This document shows, in pieces, positions 9,286-19,057 of a stretch of DNA of 64,000 nt. The notes beneath the pieces are model-generated. The model did no database searches, was not told where the DNA came from, and was given only the letters and a program-made list of their open reading frames with translations. The translations under genes and the position numbers were made by a program. This stretch comes from JANSWY01 sp965243755. GTDB lineage: Bacteria; Bacteroidota; Bacteroidia; Cytophagales; Cyclobacteriaceae. Location of the stretch: assembly GCA_965243755.1 (NCBI GenBank), contig CBDEVW010000002.1:186001-250000 (forward strand), read 5' to 3'. Within the stretch, counting starts at the first letter, position 1; each line of letters starts with the position of its first letter.

Positions 9286-10489
9286 ATGAGCGTGATCCTT
9301 TTTGACCTGCCAGAAGTGCGCAGTGGTTTACTCCCTTTCACCTATACCAGACCGGTCTCGGAAATAAGAGTCGGTATACTTACCCTGGCTGAAAAGTGGA
9401 GACATTATTTAGAGCAGCCTGTATCCTATTATACAGCGGAATATCTGCAACAAAAATTTCCATTACAAACCAATCCGGAAAACATTGTAATCAACTCCTC
9501 TATCATTCCAAATGATCACCTCATCACACAAATACTGGGGTTGAAAGAGCGGGCCAGTCTTTATCAGGGAGATGTTTTCATTGCAGCAAAATGTAAAAAA
9601 GAAGACTTCAGTCATCTTACCGAAGGAAACTGGGATAGGTTTCCAAAACAGGAATTTAATGGCAAGTTTACACAAGTAACCAGACAGTGGGACATTTTCA
9701 AGAACAATGGAGACGAAATAAGAAACGACTTTCTATTGGTCACCAAAGGTAGATTAAGTCAAAATGTTGATGACCCACACACCATTATTTATCATAAGGA
9801 AAACGTATTTATCGAGGAAGGTGCATCAGTAAAAGCTGCCATTCTCAATGCGGAAAATGGTCCCATTTACATTGGAAAAAATGCACAAATACACGAGGGA
9901 GCAATTATCCGTGGGGCCTGTGCGATTGGAGAAAACTCGCACATCAACATGGGCGCCAAATTGAGGGGAGATAATACGATAGGCCCAAATTGTAAAGTTG
10001 GAGGTGAGGTGAGCAATTCAGTGCTATTTGCTTATTCCAATAAAGGACACGATGGCTTCCTGGGAAACTCCGTAATTGGAGAGTGGTGCAACATTGGAGC
10101 AGATACCCAATAGTTCGAATCTTAAAAACAATTATGCGGAAATCAAAGTCTGGGACTATGAATCCGAATCTTTTGCAAGAACAGGACTTCAGTTCTGCGG
10201 GTTGTTGATGGGGGATCACTCGAAAGCAGGAATCAATACAATGTTTAACTCCGGAACAACAGTTGGGATTTGCGCAAATATTTTTGGGCCAGGCTTTCCA
10301 AGGACTATCATCCCTTCCTTTGCATGGGGCGGTGCAAATGGGTTTACAACTTTTAACCTGAAAAAGGCGTTTGAAGCGGCCAATGCCATGATGAAAAGAA
10401 GAAATCAGCAGCTTTCCGAGGTTGATGAAGCTATTATCACTCAGGTGTTTAATGATTCTGCAAAATATAGAGTTTGGGAAAAACAATGA
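9286..10489 (+). CDS. GlmU-like putative sugar nucleotidyltransferase with left-handed beta-helix, frameshifted
   Basis: Two frames make a 400-residue protein. The N-terminal part begins MSVILFDLPEVRSGLLPFTYTRPVSEIR, typical of the Bacteroidota GlmU-family nucleotidyltransferase-like group. The C-terminal half has hexapeptide repeats (PIYIGKNAQIHEGAIIRG, IGENSHINMGAKL, GDNTIGPNCKVGG) that fold as a left-handed beta helix. The frame breaks at the CCC run 10106-10108; removing one C changes GADTQ-stop to GADTNSSNLKNNYAEIKVW and gives a length divisible by three. A GTG at 9280 is an alternative start; ATG 9286 fits homologues better. The stop overlaps the holB start (ATGA). The sugar substrate is unknown. 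Confidence 0.8.
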
Positions 10490-11610
10490 GATTTTCAAAC
10501 ATACCAGGTCACCAGGAAACGAAAACCGCGCTAATCAATGCGGTAAAAAATCACCATGTTGCTCATGCACAACTTTTTTTTGGGAAGGAGGGTTCTGCAA
10601 ACCTTACATTAGCGCTGGCATATGCTGCATATTTAAATTGTGAAACTCCTACTGAAACAGATTCATGTGGCTCCTGTAGTTCTTGTACCAAAATTGACAA
10701 ACTGATACATCCGGATTTGCACTTCGTGTTTCCAAAAACCGCCAAGCAATCTGGTGACGATGATAAAAACAAGGGTGACGTCATGTCCCACTGGCGGAAC
10801 TTCATATTCACCAATCCCTATGGCAACTCAGTTGACTGGGCAGAATTATCTGGTTCTGCTGGCAAACAATTAAATATTTCAAAGGAAGAAGGAAAGCACA
10901 TCATAAAAACCGTTTCGATGAAAGCGTTTGAGGCCCGATACAAGATCTTGATCATCTGGCTTCCGGAATTTATGAATATTTCTGCCGCCAACAGTATATT
11001 AAAAGTCCTGGAGGAACCCCCTGAAAACACAATCTATTTAATGGTTACCAATGACTATGAAAAGTTACTGACAACCATAATCTCAAGAACACAACTGATT
11101 AGGGTTCCGGATTTTAAAGAAGAGGATATAGAAAGATTTCTGGTTGAAACAATAAATGTTGATCAGGAAAAAAGCAGCCAGACTTGCTCAAATGAGCAGT
11201 GGCAGTATACGCACAGCGCTCAATTGGGAAAAACATACTGAAGAAGACAGTCAGGATTTATTTAGAAACTGGATGAGAGAATGCTGGGGACTCGATATTC
11301 TCAATCTGAACACCAGGAGTTACCAGTTTAATGAACTCAATAAAGCTACCCAAAAATCAATGTTGATGTATGGGTTGAATATTTTAAGAGAGTGTCTGGC
11401 CAACTCAATCACAGGGAATACCCCCAACAGGCCAGAAGGAGAAGAAAAAACCTTTGTTGAAAACTTCGCCAAAAATGTAGCTCCGGAAAAGTATGAGAAG
11501 CTTTCAAATGCATTAACTGAAGCTCACTTTCACCTGGAAAGGAATGGCAACCCAGAATAATATTCATGGATACAAGCATGCAGATTTCAGGCATATTAAG
11601 AAGTAAATAA
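10486..11610 (+). CDS. holB: DNA polymerase III subunit delta prime, twice frameshifted
   Basis: After correction a 374-residue clamp-loader subunit. MRFSNIPGHQETKTALINAV and HAQLFFGKEGSANLTLALA (degenerate P-loop near residue 33) are typical of delta prime. Cysteines 52, 61, 64 and 67 form the zinc module, and SRTQLIRVPDF is the sensor-1 region. The first break is an extra A in the run 11168-11173; removal gives VDQEKAARLAQMSSGSIRTAL. The second is a missing base near 11551-11556; adding one A gives NPRIIFMDTSMQISGILRSK and a stop at 11608-11610. The gene is essential in other bacteria, so the indels are more likely sequence errors than mutations. It is coupled by ATGA to the gene before it. 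Confidence 0.85.
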
Positions 11611-11612
11611 AA

Positions 11613-12541
11613 TTGGAAAAAATTAAAATTGGCACCAGAGGCAGCAAACTTGCTTTATGGCAGGCATATCACATACAAGATCTGTTAAACGCCGCTGGTA
11701 TTGAAACAGAAATTGTTGTCATTGAAACCAGAGGAGATAAGATTCTGGATGTATCAATATCCAAAATTGGTAGCAAAGGTGTATTCACTGAGGAAATTGA
11801 GGAACAATTAAAGAATGGCTCAATAGATCTAGCTGTTCATAGTGCAAAAGATATGCAATCCCAATTACCTGATGGGTTTAGTATCCTGGCGTTCACGAAG
11901 CGGGAAAAAATCAATGATGTAATTGTTTCCCACAAGAGCATCAACATCAATGATAAAAACACATTAATAACACTTGGAACATCCTCTACAAGAAGGATTG
12001 CAACATTTAAGCACTTCTACCCTCATATAAAAACAGTGGATATGAGAGGAAATCTTCAAACCAGAATCAGTAAACTGGAAAGGGGTGATTGTGACGGACT
12101 CGTCCTTGCATATGCTGGGGTCAAACGAATGGGTTATGAAAATATGATTCAGCAAACTTTAGATGAGAATACTTTTATTCCGGCAGTTGGTCAGGGAAGT
12201 ATTGCTGTTGAAATTTATGAGTCTTTGGATGCTGAAAAGAAAAAGGAACTGAGCAGGCTGCTGAACGACCCTATAGCAGAAAAGCAACTGCTCGCCGAGA
12301 GAGCATATTTAGCTGAACTACAAGGTGGTTGTAGTATTCCTGTTTTTGCCAACGCAGTGGTTTCTGGTGATGAGCTAAAAATCCAAGGTGGAATTATTAG
12401 TCTGGACGGATCCCAACGAATTGCTAAAGAATTGGTGGGGCCAATTGATGATGCGGAAGGCTTAGAAAGCAATTAGGTGCGGAGGTATTATCCTCTGGTG
12501 GTGATAAAATCCTTTCTGACATCAAAAAACAGATAAGTTAG
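11613..12541 (+). CDS. hemC: Hydroxymethylbilane synthase (porphobilinogen deaminase), frameshifted near the end
   Basis: The enzyme joins four porphobilinogens into hydroxymethylbilane in haem and tetrapyrrole synthesis. The protein begins MEKIKIGTRGSKLALWQAY, has VHSAKDMQ, GTSSTRRIA, DMRGNLQTR and PAVGQGSIAVE, and carries the dipyrromethane-cofactor cysteine C240 in ELQGGCSIPV. The start is TTG at 11613, 3 bp after the holB stop. The reading frame stops early at 12476, but one missing G near 12463 explains this: with it the frame continues LGKQLGAEVLSSGG to the TAG at 12539-12541, giving 309 residues, the family length. Confidence 0.92.
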
Positions 12542-12577
12542 TTATTTTAGGGAAGCAATAAAGTAATCAATTTAATC

Positions 12578-13414
12578 ATGAAAAAATTATTAATCTTCGC
12601 AATACTTGCCATTACATTGTTTAGTTGCTCGGAACCTGAAGACTATCTGGTCATTATACATACAGAACATGGTGATATGAAGGCTGTATTATTTGATGAA
12701 ACTCCATTGCATAAGCAAAAACTTTATTAAACTGGCAAAAGAAGAGGCCTATGATGAAACCATCTTTCATCGAGTGATAGAAAACTTCATGATACAGGGC
12801 GGAGATATTAATGCCAAGTCAGACAGTGATTTAAACATTGATTATACCATACCTGCTGAGATTCAAAGTGAACCTTAGTGGTAAGTTTCTGCATACAAAA
12901 GGTGCCCTGGCTGCCGCCAGACAAGGCGATGACGTTAACCCTGACCGTGCTTCCAGTGGGTGCCAGTTCTATATTGTAGATGGCCAAAAATGGGAAAAAG
13001 AGCAACTTACAGGACCAGATTGGACAAAAATCAATCTTGCAATGCGCGAATTAATTGAAGATCCTGAATACAGTTATGCAAAAGACACCATAATTAGTAT
13101 GACCCAATCAGGTAGAGGAAATGAAATAGGGGATTTTGTTTTAACCTTTAAGGGAATTCTTGAAGAACGAGCAGGTGAAAAACATGGACCTCAATACCTC
13201 AGAAGAAAGAATCAATACCTATACAACTACAGATGGTTCTCCTCATTTAGATGCTGCCTATACTGTTTTTGGCCGAGTGGTTGAAGGCCTTGAAGTGATT
13301 GACAGTATCGCAGCTGTTACAAAAACCGGAAGTCGCCCGGTGAAAGATATTCCGATGACCATAGAATTGGAGGGGATTTCAAAAGAAGAAATAAAGCAGC
13401 TTTATGGGCTGTAA
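12578..13414 (+). CDS. Lipoprotein cyclophilin-type peptidyl-prolyl cis-trans isomerase, three frameshifts
   Basis: Correcting three single-base insertions gives 277 residues. The ATG at 12578 opens a lipoprotein signal with lipobox LFSC, so the protein is attached to a periplasmic membrane face. The cyclophilin core follows: NFIKLAKEEAYDETIFHRVI, FMIQGGD, KGALAAARQGDDVNPDRASSG, QFYIVDG, and near the end SPHLDAAYTVFGRVVEGLEVID. The extra bases lie in the A run 12717-12721, the CC at 12873-12874 and the A run 13178-13182. Cyclophilins speed proline isomerisation in protein folding. Each repaired join is in register with the family, which argues for sequence error over true pseudogene. Confidence 0.8.
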
Positions 13415-13420
13415 AAGTTA

Positions 13421-14334
13421 ATGATCAGCGTCTTAATTACCGGGTCCAACGGATTATTGGGTCAAAAGCTTATAGATCTTTTGCTGAACGACCCCAATGT
13501 GGAACTTATTGCTACAGCAAAAGGTGAGAACCGATATCCTTTGAAGAACAATGACCTGAGGTTCTACTCAATGGACATTACCTCAGGCAAGGACATTAAT
13601 GCAGTATTCAGGGAAGTAAAGCCAGATTATGTAATAAACACGGCTGCTATGACCAATGTCGACCAATGTGAAGGTGACCATGAAGGCTGCTGGCAACTTA
13701 ACGTACAAGCGGTTAAAAACCTGATTGACGCTTGTGAAGAACATCGGTCCTTTCTACTTCATTTATCTACTGATTTCATTTTTGATGGTGAAAATGGGCC
13801 GTATACTGAAGATGACAAACCCCACCCGGTAAGCTTCTATGGAGAAAGTAAGTTAGCAGCAGAAAAACTATTACAAGACAGCAATATTGATTGGGCAATT
13901 GCCCGGACGGTCCTGGTCTATGGTATAAGCGCATGATATGTCCCGCTCTAATATTGTCCTTTGGGTTAAGGACTCTTTGGAGAATGGCAAAACCATAAAA
14001 GTGGGTAAATGACCAATGGAGAACTCCTACACTGGCTGAAGACCTGGCAATCGGATGTAGTCTTATCATAAAGAACAAAGCCAAAGGAATTTTTAACATA
14101 TCTGGTAAAGACTTTCTAAGTCCCTATCAAATGGCCATTAAAACGGCGGAATTCTTTAACCTGGATAAGTCTCTAATTCAGGAGGTAGATGGCTCCATCT
14201 TTACACAGCCCGCGAAAAGACCTCCGAAAACCGGATTTATATTGGACAAAGCAATGCAAAAACTTGGGTATGACCCTAGGAGTTTTGACGATGGCATTGC
14301 TTTACTGTCTGCTCAACTTAGAGAGAAAGTTTAG
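13421..14334 (+). CDS. RmlD-like NAD(P)-dependent sugar reductase (dTDP-4-dehydrorhamnose reductase family), two frameshifts
   Basis: A short-chain dehydrogenase of 303 residues once two extra bases are removed, one at about 13929-13932 and one in GGG at 14003-14005. The first joins VLVYGIS to HDMSRSNIVLW, the second IKVV to NDQWRTPTLAEDLA. The N-terminal TGSNGLLG (7-14) binds NAD(P), and the catalytic Y140xxxK144 lies in SFYGESKLAAEK. The closest named family reduces dTDP-4-dehydrorhamnose, but many Bacteroidota homologues of this size have unknown substrates. It begins 6 bp after the isomerase stop and ends 4 bp before the convergent AsmA-like gene. Confidence 0.8.
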
Positions 14335-14338
14335 TGCC

Positions 14339-16999
14339 TTAGTTATCCCCTTTCTTCTTCTTTTTACCCAAAAGGCCTTTTAGCTTATCTTTTGCTTTAT
14401 CTATTTCGTCTTTGGCCTCATCCTTAAGCTCATCTTTGACCTCCTCAGCTGTTTCAGATACTATCTCCTTACCCTGATTGACCAAACTGTCCTTAGCTAC
14501 AGTAACCTCCTCTTTAATTTTCTGTTTCTTTTCATCCACAACGTCCGCCACTTTAGCCTTCACGGAAGAACCTATAGAGGTCCCCTCCTTAGTTTCAATT
14601 CCGGCTAACCTAACCTTCGGGTCATCGTATTGTCCTCCCACATTAAATCTCATAATCAAATCGGAACTGGCTGCAAATGACTGTCCCGCAAAAGTAGAAA
14701 TTGCCTGATTTACTGCCTGACCAATTTGTTTGCTTGGAACCTCCATTCGTAAGTTGTAATCCAATGAACCGTCTATTCCATTACTTCCGGAAATGTTAGT
14801 TTTATATCCTCCCAGTTTTACATTGAATGGCTTAAGATGTACTCTTCCTTCTTTAATCTCAGCAAACATTAATACATCTTCCAATTGCAACTTACCATCG
14901 TTCTGACTGAGTTTACTTACAGAGGAAACGGCAGATAAAAGTTTCAAATTAGCAACAGACGCCTGTGCAATGTTGAGCAGCCCGTCACCCTGTAACTGAT
15001 CGTAAAGTGGCATCATATCATCACCGAGCGCACCACCAATTTTAAAATCCGTAGAAAACTTTCCATCCATTTTCTCAGCTATAGGTGCCAACAACTGAAC
15101 AGTACTAAATGCCTGGTAAGCTTTAGAAATCGACAATTCTTTTATACCAAGTTTAAAATCAAAAGTGGGTTTTTCCGGATCAACCGTACTATAAACTCCG
15201 TCCATCACAAAAGTGCCATCAAGCAATCCGAAACTAAGGCCTTTCATTTCTACCTTGCCGTTCTTTACTAAAAGTGCGCCTTTTGCATCTTTCAGCGTCA
15301 GGTTATCATAAATAATTTCTGAAATGGACGAATTCAAAGTGAAATCAATGTTTGTTGGAATAACCACCACGGACATAGGTACCGTATCTGTCTCATCCGT
15401 AGATTCTTCTTCCACAGCCTCGCCCTCAATCATAAACTGGTTAAGGTCCATCTTCCGGGACGAAAAGTCAAATTCTCCCATAAGTATACCCTCCTCATGC
15501 AAAGCATAACCAAGATAATTGGTAATGGTACCAGATGCCTGCATGTCTGAATCTCCTATTACTGCCACAAACTTCTCCAGTTTCAACATCTTAGGATCAA
15601 AAGAAAAAGAGCTTTCAGTAATCCCAAATCCCTGTGGCAGGTCCGCACTTACAAACTTGAAATCCTTAATATCTACTTTCCCTGAAGTTGGTAGTTTGTC
15701 ATACTGCTCGGAATCAACCAATGACATCCTTCCTTCAGTATTAAGTGTTCCGTTGATCTTGCCTTCAAGTATCATTCCTTCCTCCAACGGAACAACCCTG
15801 GTCAGTTTTTTCAAATCCAAATGAGCTTCTGCATTAAGCTTCCAATAGTAATCTTCCAGGTCTTTGAAGACCAAAGAAGCTGTCGTCTTCTCTCCATCCA
15901 GAAGCATAGAGAATTGGTTCACAACAAATGAAGTCTCTTTTAAATCTGCTGAAGGGTAAGAGAAGTTTGCATCCATATTAATACTTTCCAAAGGAAATGG
16001 GACGTCTGCATAATTGATCGTGCCGTTTTTCACTTTCAGGTTGGACTGAATTGCCGGCATGCTTTCGCTATTGTATGTTCCACTTACAGTGCCAGAAAAT
16101 TCCACTTCACCGGTTGCAGTTAGCCCTTCGGTATACTCCTTATATATTCCCGGAATCAATGATAGAATGCTCGGTATGCCAATGTCGCTTCCTGCAAACG
16201 AAATGTCCATGTTGATATCGTCGTTTGGCATAGCAATGTTCCCTGAAAAGGAGAGTGGAAAATCATTCAGTTTTACCACATTTTCTTTGAAGGTATAGGT
16301 AGCATTTGGTAGATCCATAGACATGATGATCTCAGCAGTTATCTTCTTATTTGATAGGTATTCTACATTGTCATAACTTAAGCCGAATGCCTCAATGGAA
16401 GTAGCGGTGACCATATCAAATATGTCCTCCTCAAAATTTCCACTTCCTGAATGGTTTAGTCCTTCGATAGTGGTGTAAAAGGGTAGGGACAGGTCATAAT
16501 ATACAAACCGGGCATTATTAATTGACCAACTTTCTATGCCTATTGCAACCCCTGAGCCACTTGCATCTTCCTGCGTCTCATCAGCTACTTCATCCGTGGA
16601 CTTCATGATGTCATAGTTGGCGGTTCCGTCTTCCAATACGATGATGTGGATATCTGGTTCATCAAGTGTGATCCCCTTGATTTTGATTTTGTCACCAGAA
16701 ATGACCGACATAATGTCCAATACAATCTGAAAAGAGCCGACAGATACAAGGGTATCCTCTGAAAAAATATCCGCACCAATTACCCCAAACTCTTTCATGC
16801 CTACAGTGATATTAGGAAAATTTTTGAATAGTGTTAGCTCAAGGTGATCAGTATCATAGTAAACTGTTGCTTTCAGGGATTTGTCAATTTCTTTATCGAT
16901 GGCAGCAGCAATGTCATCTTTAAAAATAACCGGAACAAGAATGGCCGCACCAACAATCAAAACTATTAGTACTCCAATAATTATTAAGAATTTTTTCAT
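14339..16999 (-). CDS. AsmA-like inner-membrane protein
   Basis: An 886-residue protein with one N-terminal membrane helix (about residues 4-26), an AsmA-type opening (FKDDIAAAIDKEIDKSLKATV, LTLFKNFPNITVGM) and long beta-rich repeats, ending in an AsmA C-terminal region (LAPIAEKMDGKFSTDFKIGG, QGDGLLNIAQASV). The last 80 residues are highly charged Lys/Glu/Asp helices. AsmA/TamB-type proteins form hydrophobic grooves across the periplasm and are linked to phospholipid transport to the outer membrane. It has a separate start far from its neighbours and no clear promoter was found. Family is firm; the job of this paralogue is inferred. Confidence 0.85.
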   Translation of the reverse strand: MKKFLIIIGVLIVLIVGAAILVPVIFKDDIAAAIDKEIDKSLKATVYYDTDHLELTLFKNFPNITVGMKEFGVIGADIFSEDTLVSVGSFQIVLDIMSVISGDKIKIKGITLDEPDIHIIVLEDGTANYDIMKSTDEVADETQEDASGSGVAIGIESWSINNARFVYYDLSLPFYTTIEGLNHSGSGNFEEDIFDMVTATSIEAFGLSYDNVEYLSNKKITAEIIMSMDLPNATYTFKENVVKLNDFPLSFSGNIAMPNDDINMDISFAGSDIGIPSILSLIPGIYKEYTEGLTATGEVEFSGTVSGTYNSESMPAIQSNLKVKNGTINYADVPFPLESINMDANFSYPSADLKETSFVVNQFSMLLDGEKTTASLVFKDLEDYYWKLNAEAHLDLKKLTRVVPLEEGMILEGKINGTLNTEGRMSLVDSEQYDKLPTSGKVDIKDFKFVSADLPQGFGITESSFSFDPKMLKLEKFVAVIGDSDMQASGTITNYLGYALHEEGILMGEFDFSSRKMDLNQFMIEGEAVEEESTDETDTVPMSVVVIPTNIDFTLNSSISEIIYDNLTLKDAKGALLVKNGKVEMKGLSFGLLDGTFVMDGVYSTVDPEKPTFDFKLGIKELSISKAYQAFSTVQLLAPIAEKMDGKFSTDFKIGGALGDDMMPLYDQLQGDGLLNIAQASVANLKLLSAVSSVSKLSQNDGKLQLEDVLMFAEIKEGRVHLKPFNVKLGGYKTNISGSNGIDGSLDYNLRMEVPSKQIGQAVNQAISTFAGQSFAASSDLIMRFNVGGQYDDPKVRLAGIETKEGTSIGSSVKAKVADVVDEKKQKIKEEVTVAKDSLVNQGKEIVSETAEEVKDELKDEAKDEIDKAKDKLKGLLGKKKKKGDN

Positions 17000-17061
17000 G
17001 GCTTTTTGGTATCTGGTTTAAGTATGCTCACCTCTTCCACTTCCAACGTTAATTTAAAGAC

Positions 17062-17451
17062 TTATTTCTCTAAGTGTACAAAAATATCCTGCATTAATTG
17101 AAGCTTAACCTTACCTTCTTCCCTGGTTACAATTTTGTAGGTCATTCCATGTATCTGGTCATCATTAATCAGGCTCAATGTGTCATTACTTAATTTCCAT
17201 TTTTGTGTGTGAACAATGGTATCTTCACCAAAAATGCAACCTTCGAACCCATAAGCCGCCACGGTAATTTCTCCGTTCTCTGTAAGGGTCCATTTTCCAT
17301 CCATCGTAAATGATTCCACATCTGTTACTTCAGGATAAGACTCGGGAAAGGTTTCCCATTTCGCCTGCCACTCTCCTACTAATGACGGTTCTGATGAGCA
17401 GCCCATGATCATCACAAGGGCAATAAGTATGGTTAGCTGTTTTATTTTCAT
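17062..17451 (-). CDS. Small lipoprotein, possibly lipocalin-like
   Basis: A 129-residue protein with a lipoprotein signal (MKIKQLTILIALVMIMGCSS; lipobox IMGC, C18). The mature part begins PSLVGEWQAKWETFPES and is made of short beta strands with the pattern GKWTLTENGEITVAAYGFEGC, TQKWKLSNDTLSLIND, TYKIVTREEGKVKLQL, which resembles the small lipocalin-like domains common in Bacteroidota. No active site is visible. It sits between aldehyde dehydrogenase and the AsmA-like gene on the same strand, with gaps of 48 and 62 bp. Function unknown. Confidence 0.75.
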   Translation of the reverse strand: MKIKQLTILIALVMIMGCSSEPSLVGEWQAKWETFPESYPEVTDVESFTMDGKWTLTENGEITVAAYGFEGCIFGEDTIVHTQKWKLSNDTLSLINDDQIHGMTYKIVTREEGKVKLQLMQDIFVHLEK

Positions 17452-17499
17452 TTTATGTATTATTTCAACTTTGTTGCCGACAAAAATATAATATCAATG

Positions 17500-18930
17500 C
17501 TATTTTAAAATATACCTGAGAAATAGGTCAATGATTTTTTTGGCTTTTTTGTACGGAGGCCTTAACAGGGACATGTTGTTGAGACCCGATCGTTGTATCA
17601 GCACTGCCTTCTCGTTAGAGAATGAAAGAAACCCATATCTGCCATGCGATTTTCCAATCCCCGAATTATTGACACCTCCGAAAGGGAGATTGGGATGTGA
17701 TTGTTGAATTACCGTATCATTGATCGCAACTGTGCCTGCTGACAACCTTTGCAAAAGGACCTTTCTGTTCTTTTTGCTTTTAGAAAATATGTAGAGAGAA
17801 AGCGGTTTTGGTTTTGCATTGACAATCTCAATTACCTCTTCTATTCTATTAAATGTTTTTATGCCCATGATAGGACCAAAGACCTCTTCTTCAAAAAGGC
17901 TTGAACCTTCCGGTAAGCCATCAATAACAGTGGGAGAAATGAACCGGTCCTCTTGATCGGTTTTGCCTCCATATAGAATAGACGCACCCTTTTCAATGGC
18001 ATCCTGAATGATTCCGTTGAGTCGATCATAGTGTCTGTTATTTACAATTCGGGCATAGCTCTCAGAAACCTGATACTCGGAATTTCCTTCTCCAAACTGC
18101 AGTTCCATTTGTTCCTTTAGCAGCTTCACCAGCTGACTCTTCACAGAACTGTGTACAAGGGCGTAATCTGGGGCAACACATGTCTGGCCATTATTAAGCA
18201 ATTTTCCCCAGGCAATACGAGAGGCTGCATCTTTTAAATTCGCTGTTTCATCCACAATAACCGGAGATTTTCCACCCAGTTCCAAAGTCACCGAGGTAAG
18301 GTTCTTTGAAGCTGCCTCCATTACTATTTTTCCCACCATTGGGCTACCAGTAAAAAATATGTGATCGAACGGTAATTTCAATAAATCTGTGGTGACTTCC
18401 ACACCCCCTTCCACTACAGCAACTTCTTCTGCAGGATACAATTCTGACACCATATCATAAATAAGCCTGGCATTATTAGTAGTGATTTCGGAAGGCTTAA
18501 GAATTGCGGTGTTGCCTGCTGCTATCGCTGTGACCAATGGATTTAGCATCAGGTTGAAAGGATAATTCCATGGTGCAATGATTAAACATACACCTTTGGG
18601 CTCATAATGGACATACGCTTTGGTTCCCCAGAAAGTAATATGCCCATCAACACGCGCTGGTTTCGACCACTCTTTCAAATGAGATATGCAATGATTGATT
18701 TCCAGTAGGAGCGGTGCAATTTCAGATAATTCTGTCTCAGCATGTGGCTTTTGAAAGTCCTTGTAAATTGCTTCCGTAATCCTGGGTCGGTTTTCCAGGA
18801 CCCAATTCTTGAGCCTTTTTAATCGCTCCTTTCTTTTATTAATTGATTCTACCCTTAACTCATCGCTTTTTCTCTTTTGTTTATCGAATAGCTGTGTTAA
18901 GGAAATATTATCCACAACCTTTGTTTCCAT
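17500..18930 (-). CDS. Aldehyde dehydrogenase (class 3-like, fatty-aldehyde type)
   Basis: A 476-residue NAD(P)-dependent aldehyde dehydrogenase. The catalytic cysteine C251 is in NNGQTCVAPDY, the general base E217 in TLELGGKSP, the cofactor loop is FTGSPMVGK (193-201), and IIAPWNYPFNL (117-127) binds substrate and cofactor. Lack of about 20 N-terminal residues relative to class 1/2 enzymes and the hydrophobic C-terminal tail (KAKKIIDLFLRYILK) match the class 3 branch, which oxidises fatty and aromatic aldehydes and often sits on membranes. It is divergent from the transglutaminase-like gene at 19058. Substrate is not determined. Confidence 0.92.
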   Translation of the reverse strand: METKVVDNISLTQLFDKQKRKSDELRVESINKRKERLKRLKNWVLENRPRITEAIYKDFQKPHAETELSEIAPLLLEINHCISHLKEWSKPARVDGHITFWGTKAYVHYEPKGVCLIIAPWNYPFNLMLNPLVTAIAAGNTAILKPSEITTNNARLIYDMVSELYPAEEVAVVEGGVEVTTDLLKLPFDHIFFTGSPMVGKIVMEAASKNLTSVTLELGGKSPVIVDETANLKDAASRIAWGKLLNNGQTCVAPDYALVHSSVKSQLVKLLKEQMELQFGEGNSEYQVSESYARIVNNRHYDRLNGIIQDAIEKGASILYGGKTDQEDRFISPTVIDGLPEGSSLFEEEVFGPIMGIKTFNRIEEVIEIVNAKPKPLSLYIFSKSKKNRKVLLQRLSAGTVAINDTVIQQSHPNLPFGGVNNSGIGKSHGRYGFLSFSNEKAVLIQRSGLNNMSLLRPPYKKAKKIIDLFLRYILK

Positions 18931-19010
18931 GTAAATTAAGAAGATTTAACAGTAAAAAGTCTATTTTTTTAACGTAACACGACCCATTAGGAAAACGTTA
19001 CTAAGTTTGT

Positions 19011-19018
19011 TAACTTTG
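19011..19018 (+). promoter_or_regulatory. Possible -7 element before the transglutaminase-like gene
   Basis: TAACTTTG fits the Bacteroidota -7 box TAnnTTTG and lies 39 bp before the TTG start at 19058. No good TTTG is found at the -33 distance (TAGG stands there), so this is a weak call. Confidence 0.35.
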
Positions 19019-19057
19019 GCTTAACATTAAATTAACATTAAGTAATTCATCCAGCTT

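Noticed and set aside
8500..14334. Calling the broken holB, hemC, isomerase and RmlD-like genes decayed pseudogenes
   Set aside because: Every break is a single base, lengths return to multiples of three, motifs match across joins and two genes are normally essential; sequence error is simpler.
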